This document shows positions 26,900 to 35,108 of a stretch of 64,000 nt of DNA, piece after piece. Origin of the DNA: Aeromicrobium stalagmiti (GTDB lineage Bacteria; Actinomycetota; Actinomycetes; Propionibacteriales; Nocardioidaceae); contig NZ_JABSTZ010000002.1 of NCBI RefSeq assembly GCF_013283745.1, positions 248,001 to 312,000 of the forward strand, read 5' to 3'. Under the pieces are notes generated by a model. The model made no database searches. It was not told the DNA's origin and worked only from the letters and a program-made list of their open reading frames with translations. The number at the start of each line of letters is the position of its first letter. The stretch's first letter is position 1. The translations under genes and the position numbers were made by a program.

Positions 26900-28821
26900 G
26901 CGGGGGACGACCGGGCGGCCCGGCGCTGGCGGGCATGGGCATGCCGCCGGCGCGCGCGAGGGACTTCACGGGCACCCTGCGGCGTCTCGCCGACCGGGTG
27001 CTGGGTCAACGGCTGCTGGTGTGGGGCGTCGTCGCCTTCGGCGTCGTGGCGACCTCGTTGTCGGTCGTCGGACCCAAGGTCCTCGGCCACGCCACCGACA
27101 TCGTCTTCACGGGCTACCTGTCCGACCAGTTCCCCGACGGTGCCACGAAGACCGAGGTCGTCGCGGGACTGCGGGCCGAGGGCAACGACCAGCTCGCCTC
27201 GCTCGTCTCGTCGGTCGACCTGCAGCCCGGATCGGGCATCGACTTCACGAGCCTGTCGTGGGTGCTCGGCGGCGTGCTGGTGCTCTACGTGCTCGCCTCG
27301 CTGCTCCAGTGGTTCCAGGGCCGCGTCACGACGATCGTGGTGCAGCGCACGGTCGCAGAGCTGCGCGGCGACGTCGAGGCCAAGATCAACCGTCTGCCGC
27401 TGTCCTACTTCGACCGCACCGAGCGTGGCGAGGTGCTGTCGCGCACGACCAACGACATCGACAACATCGCGCAGTCCTTCCAGCAGACCATGAGCCAGCT
27501 GCTGACGTCCCTGCTCATGGTCGTCGGCACGCTCGCGATGATGTTCGTCATCTCGCCGCTGCTCGCCCTCGTCGCCCTCGTGACGATCCCCCTGGCGTTC
27601 GCCATCACCAAGGCGGTGACCAAGCGCTCGCAGCCGGAGTTCATGAAGCAGTGGGCCAGCACGGGACGCCTCAACGGCCACATCGAGGAGGTCTTCACGG
27701 GCCACGAGGTCGTCAAGGTCTTCGGTCGTCAGGCCGAGGCACGCGAGGAGTTCGAGTCGCGCAACGACGCGGTGTTCACGGCGTCGTTCAAGGCGCAGTT
27801 CATCTCCGGCGTCGTGCAGCCCGTCATGATGTTCGTCAGCAACATCAACTACGTCCTCGTCGCCGTCATCGGTGGCCTGCGGGTCGCGTCGGGAGCGCTC
27901 AGCATCGGTGACGTCCAGGCGTTCATCCAGTACTCGCGCCAGTTCACCCAGCCGCTCACCCAGCTCGCGGCGATGATCCAGGTGCTCCAGTCGGGCGTCG
28001 CGTCGGCCGAGCGCGTCTTCGAGCTGCTCGACGAGGAGGAGGAGCGGCCCGACGAGGCCGACGCCCCGTTCCCCGACCCGGTGCGCGGGCGCGTGGTGTT
28101 CGAGGACGTGTCGTTCTCCTACGTCGCCGACGAGCCGCTGATCGAGCACCTCGACCTCGTCGCCGAGCCCGGGCAGACGATCGCGATCGTCGGCCCGACC
28201 GGCGCCGGCAAGACGACGCTGACCAACCTGGTGCTGCGGTTCTACGACGTCCAGTCGGGTCGCATCACGCTCGACGGCGTCGACATCGCCCGGATGGATC
28301 GCGGCCCCCTGCGCGAGAACTTCGGTGTCGTGCTGCAGGACACCTGGCTGTTCAAGGGCACGATCCGCGACAACATCGCCTACGGCGCGCACCGCGCCAC
28401 CGAGGACGAGATCATCGCGGCGTCCGAGGCCGCCTATGTCGACCACTTCGTCCGCACCCTGCCCGACGGCTACGACACCGTGATCGAGGACCAGGGCACC
28501 AACGTCAGCGCGGGCCAGCGCCAGCTGCTGACGATCGCTCGAGCCTTCCTCGCCGACCCGTCGATCCTGGTGCTCGACGAGGCGACGAGCTCGGTCGACA
28601 CCCGCACGGAGTCGCTCGTGCAGGGTGCGATGGAGCAGCTGCGCTCGGGGCGCACCTCGTTCGTCATCGCGCACCGGCTCTCGACGATCCGCGACGCCGA
28701 CCACATCGTCGTGATGGAGGACGGGCACATCGTCGAGCAGGGCACCCATGAGTCGCTGGTCGAGGCCGGTGGCGTCTACCAGCGCCTCTACTCGGCGCAG
28801 TTCGCGGCGCCGACGGTCTGA
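26896..28821 (+). CDS. ABC exporter half-transporter with canonical ATPase site (subunit B)
   Basis: This 641-residue partner has an N-terminal Gly/Pro-rich tail (about 20 residues), six membrane helices with an expanded first external loop (about residues 65-120), and an ATPase with Walker A GPTGAGKT at 433-440, signature VSAGQRQ near 537-543 and Walker B ILVLDEATSSVD with catalytic Glu562. The altered signature (SAGQ, not SGGQ) would face the degenerate site of subunit A. This asymmetry is that expected of a heterodimeric exporter. The ATG overlaps the stop of the first subunit. Confidence 0.93.
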   Translation: MSGGRPGGPALAGMGMPPARARDFTGTLRRLADRVLGQRLLVWGVVAFGVVATSLSVVGPKVLGHATDIVFTGYLSDQFPDGATKTEVVAGLRAEGNDQLASLVSSVDLQPGSGIDFTSLSWVLGGVLVLYVLASLLQWFQGRVTTIVVQRTVAELRGDVEAKINRLPLSYFDRTERGEVLSRTTNDIDNIAQSFQQTMSQLLTSLLMVVGTLAMMFVISPLLALVALVTIPLAFAITKAVTKRSQPEFMKQWASTGRLNGHIEEVFTGHEVVKVFGRQAEAREEFESRNDAVFTASFKAQFISGVVQPVMMFVSNINYVLVAVIGGLRVASGALSIGDVQAFIQYSRQFTQPLTQLAAMIQVLQSGVASAERVFELLDEEEERPDEADAPFPDPVRGRVVFEDVSFSYVADEPLIEHLDLVAEPGQTIAIVGPTGAGKTTLTNLVLRFYDVQSGRITLDGVDIARMDRGPLRENFGVVLQDTWLFKGTIRDNIAYGAHRATEDEIIAASEAAYVDHFVRTLPDGYDTVIEDQGTNVSAGQRQLLTIARAFLADPSILVLDEATSSVDTRTESLVQGAMEQLRSGRTSFVIAHRLSTIRDADHIVVMEDGHIVEQGTHESLVEAGGVYQRLYSAQFAAPTV

Positions 28822-28831
28822 GCCGTGCGGC

Positions 28832-29188
28832 TCAGCCGGCGATGAACGCGGCGACGCGGTCCTTCGGTCGGCCGATGATGGCACGGTCGCCGCGCACCAG
28901 CACCGGACGCTGCATCAGGCGGGGGTGCTCGACCAGAAGGTCGGCGACGGCTTCAGGGGTCGTGCACGCGTCGGGGTCCAGGCCGAGTCCCTTGAAGAAG
29001 GCGTCCTTGCGGACTAGGTCGGCCGGCGGGTCCTCGAGCTTGCCCATCAGGTCCAGCAGCTCGTCGCGGGTCAGCGGCTTCTTGAGGTACTGCACGACGT
29101 CGGCGTCGATGCCGGCCGCCTCGACCTCCTCGACGGCGTGCCGTGAGGTCGAGCAACCGGTGTGGTGGAGCACGGTGAGATCAGGCAT
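28832..29188 (-). CDS. ArsC/Spx-family thioredoxin-fold protein
   Basis: This 118-residue ArsC-like protein has an N-terminal active-site segment HHTGCSTSR (Cys12), giving a CxxS rather than CxxC arrangement, and the C-terminal RPVLVRGDRAIIGRP motif typical of the family. Members include glutaredoxin-dependent arsenate reductases and Spx-like proteins; no other arsenic genes are near, so arsenate reduction is not assured. The ATG is 6 nt after TATGAT on the minus strand. It is convergent with the ABC exporter (10-bp gap) and divergent from the hydratase gene. Confidence 0.85.
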   Translation of the reverse strand: MPDLTVLHHTGCSTSRHAVEEVEAAGIDADVVQYLKKPLTRDELLDLMGKLEDPPADLVRKDAFFKGLGLDPDACTTPEAVADLLVEHPRLMQRPVLVRGDRAIIGRPKDRVAAFIAG

Positions 29189-29194
29189 GCGCCG

Positions 29195-29217
29195 ATCATA
29201 GGAGCGATGAGCACAAT
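29195..29217. promoter_or_regulatory. Divergent leaderless promoters for arsC-like and hydratase genes
   Basis: On the minus strand TATGAT (29195-29200) lies 6 nt before the ATG at 29188. On the plus strand CACAAT (29212-29217) lies 6 nt before the ATG at 29224. The two starts are only 35 bp apart, so polymerases probably compete. Confidence 0.55.
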
Positions 29218-29223
29218 GGACCC

Positions 29224-30006
29224 ATGAGCGATCGCAGTGACCACGTCCTGTTCGACGTCGACGACGACATCTGCACGATCACCATGAACCGTCCGGACGT
29301 GCGCAACGCCGTCGACGGTCCGATGGCCGCCGCGCTGCGCGAGGCGTTCGGGCGGTTCGACGAGGACGACTCGCTCGCCGTCGCGGTGCTCACGGGAGCC
29401 GGAGGAACGTTCTGCGCCGGTGCCGACCTGTCGTCGGTGCAGGACCCCGAGCGGGCACCGCACCTCGACCCCGACGGGCTCGGTGACGGTCCGATGGGTC
29501 CGAGCCGGATGCAGCTGTCGAAGCCCGTCATCGCCGCGGTCGCCGGCCACGCGGTCGCCGGTGGCCTGGAGCTCGCCCTGCTGGCCGACCTGCGGGTGGC
29601 CGAGGAGGACGCGGTATTCGGCGTCTTCTGCCGGCGGTGGGGCGTCCCGCTCATCGATGGTGGCACCGTGCGCCTGCCCCGGGTGGTGGGCCAGGGCCGG
29701 GCGCTCGACATGATCCTCACCGGCCGGGCGGTCGGCGCCCACGAGGCGCTGCAGATGGGGCTGGCCAACCGCGTCGTGCCGGTGGGGGCGTCGCTCACGG
29801 TCGCCCACGAGCTCGCCGAGCAGATCGCAGCCTTCCCGGCGGAGTGCATGCGGGTCGACCGCGCCTCGGCCTACCGCCAGTGGGACCTGCCGCTCGACGC
29901 GGCACTGCGCTCGGAGGGGGCCCACGGCGTGCCGATCGTCGCGGCCGAGGGCGTCGCAGGGGCTGGCCGGTTCGTCGCGGGCGAGGGGCGCGGGGGAGCG
30001 TTCTGA
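29224..30006 (+). CDS. Enoyl-CoA hydratase/isomerase (crotonase) family protein
   Basis: This 260-residue crotonase-fold protein has the oxyanion-hole segment FCAGADLSSVQ, the conserved KPVIAAVAGHAVAGGLELAL and DLRVAEEDAVFGVFCRRWGVP. It is probably an acyl-CoA hydratase or isomerase of fatty-acid or amino-acid breakdown; the exact reaction cannot be read. It stands alone between the arsC-like gene and the rpsP promoter. A second crotonase is at 58969. Confidence 0.85.
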   Translation: MSDRSDHVLFDVDDDICTITMNRPDVRNAVDGPMAAALREAFGRFDEDDSLAVAVLTGAGGTFCAGADLSSVQDPERAPHLDPDGLGDGPMGPSRMQLSKPVIAAVAGHAVAGGLELALLADLRVAEEDAVFGVFCRRWGVPLIDGGTVRLPRVVGQGRALDMILTGRAVGAHEALQMGLANRVVPVGASLTVAHELAEQIAAFPAECMRVDRASAYRQWDLPLDAALRSEGAHGVPIVAAEGVAGAGRFVAGEGRGGAF

Positions 30007-30023
30007 GCCGATCCCGGGCCGAA

Positions 30024-30053
30024 TTGGAGCAGGGGGGTGAGTTCTGGCAGAAT
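30024..30053 (+). promoter_or_regulatory. Promoter of the rpsP operon
   Basis: TTGGAG and CAGAAT are separated by 18 nt, about 130 nt before rpsP. The block closely resembles the one before rplS (33780-33810) in hexamers, the G-run in the spacer and the downstream CCCTTG. Confidence 0.55.
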
Positions 30054-30185
30054 GAGCCCTTGCGTCCGGTTCGCGCAGGGACCCTCTCATCTCTGTGCCG
30101 TCCGGCTCACCGATCTCGTCGGCCGTGTCCCCACGCGACACCGACAGCTCAACCACTTACATACATCTGAGGAGACACCACACTC

Positions 30186-30674
30186 GTGGCAGTCAAGATT
30201 CGCCTGAAGCGCATGGGCAAGATTCGTACGCCGTTCTACCGCATCGTCATCGCCGACTCGCGCACCAAGCGCGACGGTCGCGTGATCGAGGAGATCGGCA
30301 CGTACAACCCCAAGGCCGAGCCCTCGATCATCACGGTCGACGGCGAGCGCGCGCAGTACTGGCTCGGAGTCGGCGCGCAGCCGACCGAGGCCGTCGCCGC
30401 CCTGCTCAAGATCACCGGCGACATCGGTGGCAAGAACACCATGAAGTTCGCCGAGGAGAAGCGCTCGAAGGAAGACATCTTCCAGGACGCGCTCAAGGAC
30501 CTCCACAGCGAGCCCAAGACCGACGCCGTGACCAAGAAGGCTGCAGCCAAGAAGGCTGAGCCCAAGGCCGACGAGGCTCCCGCCGAGGAGGCCAAGGCTG
30601 AAGAGCCCGCCGCCGAGGCTGCTGCTGACGAGGCTCCCGCCGAGGCTGCAGCGTCCGACGAGGCCAAGGCCTGA
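30186..30674 (+). CDS. rpsP: 30S ribosomal protein S16
   Basis: The first 80 or so residues are canonical S16 ([20 protein letters not shown]). They are followed by a Lys/Ala/Glu-rich low-complexity tail to 162 residues, about twice the E. coli length; such tails are common in actinobacteria. GAGGAG at about 30170 precedes the GTG start. It is the first gene of rpsP-khpA-rimM-trmD, whose products shape the 30S subunit and modify tRNA. Confidence 0.97.
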   Translation: MAVKIRLKRMGKIRTPFYRIVIADSRTKRDGRVIEEIGTYNPKAEPSIITVDGERAQYWLGVGAQPTEAVAALLKITGDIGGKNTMKFAEEKRSKEDIFQDALKDLHSEPKTDAVTKKAAAKKAEPKADEAPAEEAKAEEPAAEAAADEAPAEAAASDEAKA

Positions 30675-30676
30675 TC

Positions 30677-30928
30677 GTGGCCGCACCCCTCATCGAGGTC
30701 ATCGAGCACCTCGTCTCCGGCATCGTCGACAGTCCTGACGACGTCGACGTGCGCGCCAAGCAGACGCGCGGCGGCGAGCTGTTCGAGGTCCGGGTCAACC
30801 CGGACGACCTCGGCAAGGTCATCGGCCGACAGGGCCGAACGGCCACGGCCATCCGCAAGGTCGCTGGCGCGATCGCCGGTCGCGGCGGCGCGCGCATCGA
30901 CTTCGTGGACGTCGATCGCCGCAGCTGA
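30677..30928 (+). CDS. khpA: KH-domain RNA-binding protein KhpA
   Basis: This 83-residue single KH domain has the RNA-binding GxxG loop in IGRQGRTATAIRK. It starts 2 bp after rpsP and ends 2 bp before rimM, the standard order. KhpA acts with KhpB/Jag in some bacteria on small RNAs and cell division; the partner gene is not in the window. Confidence 0.93.
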   Translation: MAAPLIEVIEHLVSGIVDSPDDVDVRAKQTRGGELFEVRVNPDDLGKVIGRQGRTATAIRKVAGAIAGRGGARIDFVDVDRRS

Positions 30929-30930
30929 CC

Positions 30931-31464
30931 ATGCTGGTCGTCATCGGCCGCATCGGCCGAGCTCACGGCATTCGCGGTGAGCTCAACGTCGACATCCGCA
31001 CAGACGAGCCCGAGCGGCGTTTCGCCCCGGGCTCGTCTGTCGTCTGCGGCAAGCGCACGCTGACCGTCGCCAAGGCGCGTCACCACGGCGGTCGGCTCGT
31101 GGTCTCCTTCACCGAGATCCCCGATCGCAACGCCGCCGAGGCCCTGCACGGCACCGTGCTGGAGGCCGAGATCGATCCCGACGACACCCCGGACGATCCC
31201 GACGAGTTCTACGACCACCAGCTGGTCGGGCTCGAGGTCCGCGCCGGCGACGCCGTCGTCGGAACTGTCACGGGGCTGGTCCACCTGCCCCACCAGGACA
31301 CGCTCGCCGTCGAGGTCGACGGCCGCGAGGTGCTGATCCCGTTCGTCACCGAGCTCGTGCCGGTGGTCGACGTCCGCGGCGGCTTCGTCACGGTCGAGGA
31401 CGTGGAGGGCCTGCTCGACCCGGCTCGAGCCATCAACGCCGCGTCCGACCTCGTCGAGGACTGA
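30931..31464 (+). CDS. rimM: 16S rRNA processing protein RimM
   Basis: This 177-residue protein starts with the conserved [19 protein letters not shown] and has a C-terminal PRC-barrel part (about 95-170, including [14 protein letters not shown]). RimM binds S19 and helps mature the 30S head. It is tightly spaced between khpA and trmD (4 bp), so it is in the rpsP operon. Confidence 0.96.
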   Translation: MLVVIGRIGRAHGIRGELNVDIRTDEPERRFAPGSSVVCGKRTLTVAKARHHGGRLVVSFTEIPDRNAAEALHGTVLEAEIDPDDTPDDPDEFYDHQLVGLEVRAGDAVVGTVTGLVHLPHQDTLAVEVDGREVLIPFVTELVPVVDVRGGFVTVEDVEGLLDPARAINAASDLVED

Positions 31465-31468
31465 CGCC

Positions 31469-32149
31469 GTGCGCATCGACGTCGTCTCGATCTTCCCGGC
31501 CTATCTCGACGCCCTGCAGCTGTCGCTGGCCGGCAAGGCCCAGTCGTCAGGCCTGCTGACGATCCAGACGCACGACCTGCGCGAGTTCACCCGCGACAAG
31601 CACCGCAGCGTCGACGACACCCCCTACGGCGGGGGCGCCGGCATGGTCATGAAGGCCGAGCCGTGGGGTGAGGCGCTCGACACCCTGGCGACCGACGAGG
31701 CCGTCATCGTCGTGCCGACCCCGTCCGGCACGCCCTTCACCCAGCGCGCCGCGGAGAGCCTGAGCACCGAGGGCCACCTGCTGTTCGCCTGCGGACGCTA
31801 CGAGGGCATCGACCAGCGCGTCATCGACGAGGCCTCGGCCCGGTGGCGGGTCCAGGAGATCTCCCTCGGCGACTTCGTGCTCAACGGGGGAGAGGTGGCC
31901 GCGCTCGCGATGATCGAGGCCGTCGTCCGCCTCGTGCCCGGCTTCATGGGCAACCCGGCGTCGCTGGTCGAGGAGTCCCACGGCGAGGACGGGCTGCTGG
32001 AGTACCCCGTCTACACCAAGCCGGCGAGCTGGCGCGGACGTGACGTCCCCGAGATCCTGCTGTCGGGCAACCACGCCGCGATCGCGGCCTGGCGACGTGA
32101 GCAGGCGCTCGATCGCACGCGCCGTCGGCGCCCCGACCTGCTGGGCTGA
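31469..32149 (+). CDS. trmD: tRNA (guanine37-N1)-methyltransferase
   Basis: This 226-residue SPOUT enzyme shows the N-terminal [12 protein letters not shown], the [14 protein letters not shown] loop and the knot segment [13 protein letters not shown]. TrmD methylates G37 next to the anticodon of several tRNAs and prevents frameshifting. The GTG start lies 4 bp after rimM. In related actinobacteria rplS usually follows closely, but here an amt gene with its own leader comes between. Confidence 0.97.
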   Translation: MRIDVVSIFPAYLDALQLSLAGKAQSSGLLTIQTHDLREFTRDKHRSVDDTPYGGGAGMVMKAEPWGEALDTLATDEAVIVVPTPSGTPFTQRAAESLSTEGHLLFACGRYEGIDQRVIDEASARWRVQEISLGDFVLNGGEVAALAMIEAVVRLVPGFMGNPASLVEESHGEDGLLEYPVYTKPASWRGRDVPEILLSGNHAAIAAWRREQALDRTRRRRPDLLG

Positions 32150-32202
32150 GCTTCGCCCGCGGCTCGCGTTCCAGGCGTGACGTCCGTCGGCGCGACACGG
32201 AA

Positions 32203-32238
32203 TTAACACGATCGTGGCTCCCGTAACACTGCCGAAAT
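32203..32238 (+). promoter_or_regulatory. Candidate GlnR-type boxes upstream of the second amt gene
   Basis: GTAAC-n6-GAAAT (32223-32238) fits the GlnR half-box pattern gTnAC-n6-GaAAC, and TTAAC at 32203 is a weaker second box. The GTAACAC and TTAACAC words recur before amtB at 16349. The rest of the 199-bp gap after trmD shows no gene. Confidence 0.45.
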
Positions 32239-32347
32239 GCTCAGGCAAGCCTCAGAAAACCTCCCACCGACACAGTGGCACCTGCGTCGAGCGCAGCAAC
32301 GTCGCTGGCCCGCTCGAACGGCTTGCCCCCCACGAGAGGTATTTCGC

Positions 32348-33634
32348 ATGGATCTGTCTTCAGCCTGGCTGCTGCTCACCGCAGCCCTGGTGCTCTTCAT
32401 GACGCCCGGACTGGCGTTCTTCTACGGAGGCCTGGTCAAGGCCTCGAGCGTCGTCTCGATGATGATGCTGAGCTTCGGCGCGATGGGACTCGTCGCGGTC
32501 CTCTGGGTCCTCTACGGCTTCAACATGGCATTCGTCGACGGCACCAGCTCCGACTGGATCCCCGAGGTCGTCGGCAACGCGTTCTCGGACTTCGGGCTGG
32601 CTGACGGGGCGCAGGCAGCATTCGGCGGCGAGGGCGAGCTCGTGTTCGCCGGCGTGATCTTCGGCGCGACGTTCGCGATCATCACGGTCGCGCTCATCTC
32701 GGGCGCCATCGCCGACCGCGCGCGCTTCTTCCCGTGGATGGTCTTCGCCGGCCTGTTCGCAACGCTGGTCTACTTCCCGGTCGCGGCCTCGGTCTTCTCG
32801 TTCGTCACTGACGACAAGGGCGTCCCGACGTTCACCGGCTGGGTCGGACAGCTCGGCGAGCACCTCGGTCTCGGCGCTGCCACGATCGACTACGCCGGAG
32901 GCACGGCCGTCCACATCAACGCGGGTGCTGCGGCCCTCGCCCTGGCGATCGTCCTGGGCAAGCGCGTCAACTTCAGCCGCGAGCTCGCCAAGCCCCACAA
33001 CGTCCCGCTCGTGCTCATCGGCGCAGCGATCCTGTGGTTCGGCTGGTTCGGCTTCAACGGTGGCGCCGCCCTGGCCACCGGCGTTCCCGGCACCAACGGC
33101 TCGGCCGGCCTGATCTTCGTCAACACGCTCGTGGCACCTGCCGCGGCGCTGCTCGGCTGGATCCTCGTGGAGCACTTCAAGAACGGCAAGGCCACCGCGG
33201 TCGGCGCGGCCTCGGGCATCGTCGCCGGACTCGTCGCCATCACGCCGGCGTGCGCCAACCTCTCGCCGCACTGGTCGATCGTGCTCGGCCTGCTGGCCGG
33301 TGGCGTCTGCGCCATCGCGATCGAGTTCAAGTACAAGCTCGGCTTCGACGACTCGCTCGACGTCGTGGGCATCCACCTCGTCGGCGGCATCATCGGCACG
33401 CTGTACCTGGGCTTCTTCGCCATCGGCACGGGCCTGTTCACCGGTGGTGGCAACCTCGACCAGTTCATCGTCCAGCTCATCCCGGCCGCGGCCATCGGTG
33501 CGTACTCGTTCGTCGTCGCCTTCATCCTGGGCACGATCATCGACAAGACCATCGGCTTCCGCGTCAAGGAGGACGAAGAGGCTGCCGGCATCGACTCGGT
33601 GCTGCACGGCGAGGAGGGCTACGCCTTCAGCTGA
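32348..33634 (+). CDS. Second ammonium transporter (Amt/MEP family)
   Basis: This 428-residue Amt protein shares FMTPGLAFFYGG, GTAVHINAGAAALA, WFGWFGFNGGAA and DVVGIHLVGG with the first copy, so both pore histidines are present. The segments near residues 65-95 and 150-175 differ in length and sequence from the first copy. GAGAGG lies about 8 nt before the ATG. No PII gene adjoins it. It sits between trmD and rplS, with GlnR-like boxes before it and a strong terminator after it, so it is a self-contained unit placed inside a ribosomal region. Confidence 0.95.
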   Translation: MDLSSAWLLLTAALVLFMTPGLAFFYGGLVKASSVVSMMMLSFGAMGLVAVLWVLYGFNMAFVDGTSSDWIPEVVGNAFSDFGLADGAQAAFGGEGELVFAGVIFGATFAIITVALISGAIADRARFFPWMVFAGLFATLVYFPVAASVFSFVTDDKGVPTFTGWVGQLGEHLGLGAATIDYAGGTAVHINAGAAALALAIVLGKRVNFSRELAKPHNVPLVLIGAAILWFGWFGFNGGAALATGVPGTNGSAGLIFVNTLVAPAAALLGWILVEHFKNGKATAVGAASGIVAGLVAITPACANLSPHWSIVLGLLAGGVCAIAIEFKYKLGFDDSLDVVGIHLVGGIIGTLYLGFFAIGTGLFTGGGNLDQFIVQLIPAAAIGAYSFVVAFILGTIIDKTIGFRVKEDEEAAGIDSVLHGEEGYAFS

Positions 33635-33661
33635 TCGCCAGCTGCCACACCGCACCAGACG

Positions 33662-33692
33662 ACGCGCCCGCCGGTACGCCCGGCGGGCGCGT
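33662..33692 (+). terminator. Terminator of the second amt gene
   Basis: A perfect 13-bp stem (ACGCGCCCGCCGG with CCGGCGGGCGCGT) and 5-nt loop, followed by TGCGTCGT. The remaining bases between amt and rplS (33635-33925) hold only this hairpin, the rplS promoter and its leader. Confidence 0.8.
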
Positions 33693-33779
33693 TGCGTCGT
33701 CCCCGGGGCGAGCGGTCTGTCGGCGTCCAGGTCGTCGGGTCGGCGCCGACGTCGAGAGATCGGTGCGGGCCCGAGCCGA

Positions 33780-33810
33780 TTGGCTCCGGGGGAGTCCGGT
33801 GTGGCAACAT
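33780..33810 (+). promoter_or_regulatory. rplS: Promoter of rplS
   Basis: TTGGCT and CAACAT are separated by 19 nt, with a G-run in the spacer and CCCTTGG downstream. The layout mirrors the rpsP promoter. The predicted leader is about 105-110 nt. Confidence 0.5.
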
Positions 33811-33925
33811 TGACCCTTGGCGCCGGACGGATCTGCCACAGGGGAACCGTCGATCATCGCCACTTCACACTTCCGAGAACCAACCCATCCGTGGGTGACC
33901 TGTGGCACCAGCGAGGAGCAGAACC

Positions 33926-34276
33926 ATGACCAACATCATCGATCAGGTCGCCAGCGAGTCGCTGCGCACCGATCTCCCCGCCTTCCGCCCGGGCGACACG
34001 CTCGACGTGCACGTGAAGGTCATCGAGGGCAGCCGCTCGCGCATCCAGGTCTTCAAGGGTGTCTGCATCAAGATCCAGGGCTCCGGCGTCGGTCGTACCT
34101 TCACGGTCCGCAAGGTCAGCTTCGGCGTCGGCGTCGAGCGCACGTTCCCGCTCCACACGCCGGTCATCGACCACATCGACGTCGCGATCCGCGGCGACGT
34201 GCGTCGCGCCAAGCTCTACTACCTGCGCAACCTGCGCGGCAAGGCCGCCAAGATCAAGGAGAAGCGCGACATCTGA
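33926..34276 (+). CDS. rplS: 50S ribosomal protein L19
   Basis: This 116-residue L19 has the canonical [20 protein letters not shown] and the C-terminal [21 protein letters not shown]19 lies at the 30S-50S interface. GAGGAG at 33912-33917 precedes the ATG, which excludes a slightly longer in-frame start. It has its own promoter and is followed by a strong terminator, so it is monocistronic here. Confidence 0.98.
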   Translation: MTNIIDQVASESLRTDLPAFRPGDTLDVHVKVIEGSRSRIQVFKGVCIKIQGSGVGRTFTVRKVSFGVGVERTFPLHTPVIDHIDVAIRGDVRRAKLYYLRNLRGKAAKIKEKRDI

Positions 34277-34306
34277 GTCGCGTCACCCCCGTCCCCGACG
34301 GGTTGC

Positions 34307-34338
34307 AGGAGCCCTCGCCGTCCGCGGCGGGGGCTCCT
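34307..34338 (+). terminator. Terminator of rplS
   Basis: A 14-bp stem (AGGAGCCCTCGCCG with CGGCGGGGGCTCCT, one T-G wobble) and a TCCG tetraloop, followed by a short T-containing run. Confidence 0.8.
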
Positions 34339-34368
34339 GTCGTTGCGCACGCGACACGATGCTCCGGC

Positions 34369-34374
34369 TACGCT
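34369..34374 (+). promoter_or_regulatory. -10 hexamer TACGCT for the first signal peptidase (leaderless)
   Basis: TACGCT-n6-GTG at 34381. The word ggcta-n-gctc-n-ccgg is repeated before the second copy at 35097. Confidence 0.6.
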
Positions 34375-34380
34375 CACCGG

Positions 34381-35040
34381 GTGCGCGACACGAAGCGGAG
34401 GCTCCCCGTCTGGCAGGAGTCCATCCTCCTCGTGACGATCGCGGTGGTCATGGCGGTCGCCGTCAAGACGTTCTTCCTGCAGGCGTTCTACATCCCGTCG
34501 GAGTCGATGGAGCCGACGATGCTCGTCGACGACAAGATCCTCGTCCAGAAGGTCTCCTACTGGGCTGGCGGCGACATCAAGCGGGGCGACATCGTCGTGT
34601 TCGACGATCCCGGAGGCTGGCTGGGCGAGGAGGCCTCGTCCGGCGGCAACCCCGTGCAGCGCGGCCTGGAGAAGATCGGGCTGCTCCCGACCGGCGGACA
34701 CCTGATCAAGCGGGTGATCGGTGTGGGCGGCGACCACGTCGTGTGCTGCACCGACAGCCGCCTGACGGTCAACGGCACCAAGATCCAGGAGCCGTACGTC
34801 CTCGACGACACGGCGACCAAGGACACCCGGTTCGACGTGATCGTGCCGAAGGGCAGCCTGTGGGTGATGGGCGACAACCGGGGCAACTCCCTGGCGTCGC
34901 CCCAGCACGTGGGCGACCCGGGTCGCGGCTTCGTCCGGGAGTCGACGGTCGTGGGCAAGGCGTGGCTGCGGCTGTGGCCGCTCGGGCGGGCCGGCTTCAT
35001 CGACGGCACAGCGGCGTTCGACGACGTCCCGAGCCCCTGA
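34381..35040 (+). CDS. lepB: Signal peptidase I, first copy
   Basis: This 219-residue type I signal peptidase has one N-terminal membrane anchor (about 14-36), catalytic Ser42 in IPSESMEPTM and general-base Lys110 in LIKRVIGVGGD, plus the C-terminal GDNRGNS box. It cleaves signal peptides from exported proteins outside the membrane. GTG 34381 is chosen because it fits the leaderless pattern and the second copy begins identically. It is a tandem paralogue of the next gene, sharing a 104-bp identical segment (34461-34564 with 35189-35292). Confidence 0.94.
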   Translation: MRDTKRRLPVWQESILLVTIAVVMAVAVKTFFLQAFYIPSESMEPTMLVDDKILVQKVSYWAGGDIKRGDIVVFDDPGGWLGEEASSGGNPVQRGLEKIGLLPTGGHLIKRVIGVGGDHVVCCTDSRLTVNGTKIQEPYVLDDTATKDTRFDVIVPKGSLWVMGDNRGNSLASPQHVGDPGRGFVRESTVVGKAWLRLWPLGRAGFIDGTAAFDDVPSP

Positions 35041-35096
35041 CCCAGCAGGTCCCGTGACACGCGAGGACCGATCCCGACGGCGTTGCGGCGTCCGGC

Positions 35097-35102
35097 TAGG
35101 CT
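35097..35102 (+). promoter_or_regulatory. -10 hexamer TAGGCT for the second signal peptidase (leaderless)
   Basis: TAGGCT-n6-GTG at 35109, a near copy of the promoter-start region of the first signal peptidase gene. Confidence 0.6.
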
Positions 35103-35108
35103 CGCCGG

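Noticed and set aside
33817..35040. A longer signal peptidase reading through rplS
   Set aside because: The upstream extension only overlaps rplS and its terminator; the GTG at 34381 has a leaderless promoter and matches the start of the second copy.
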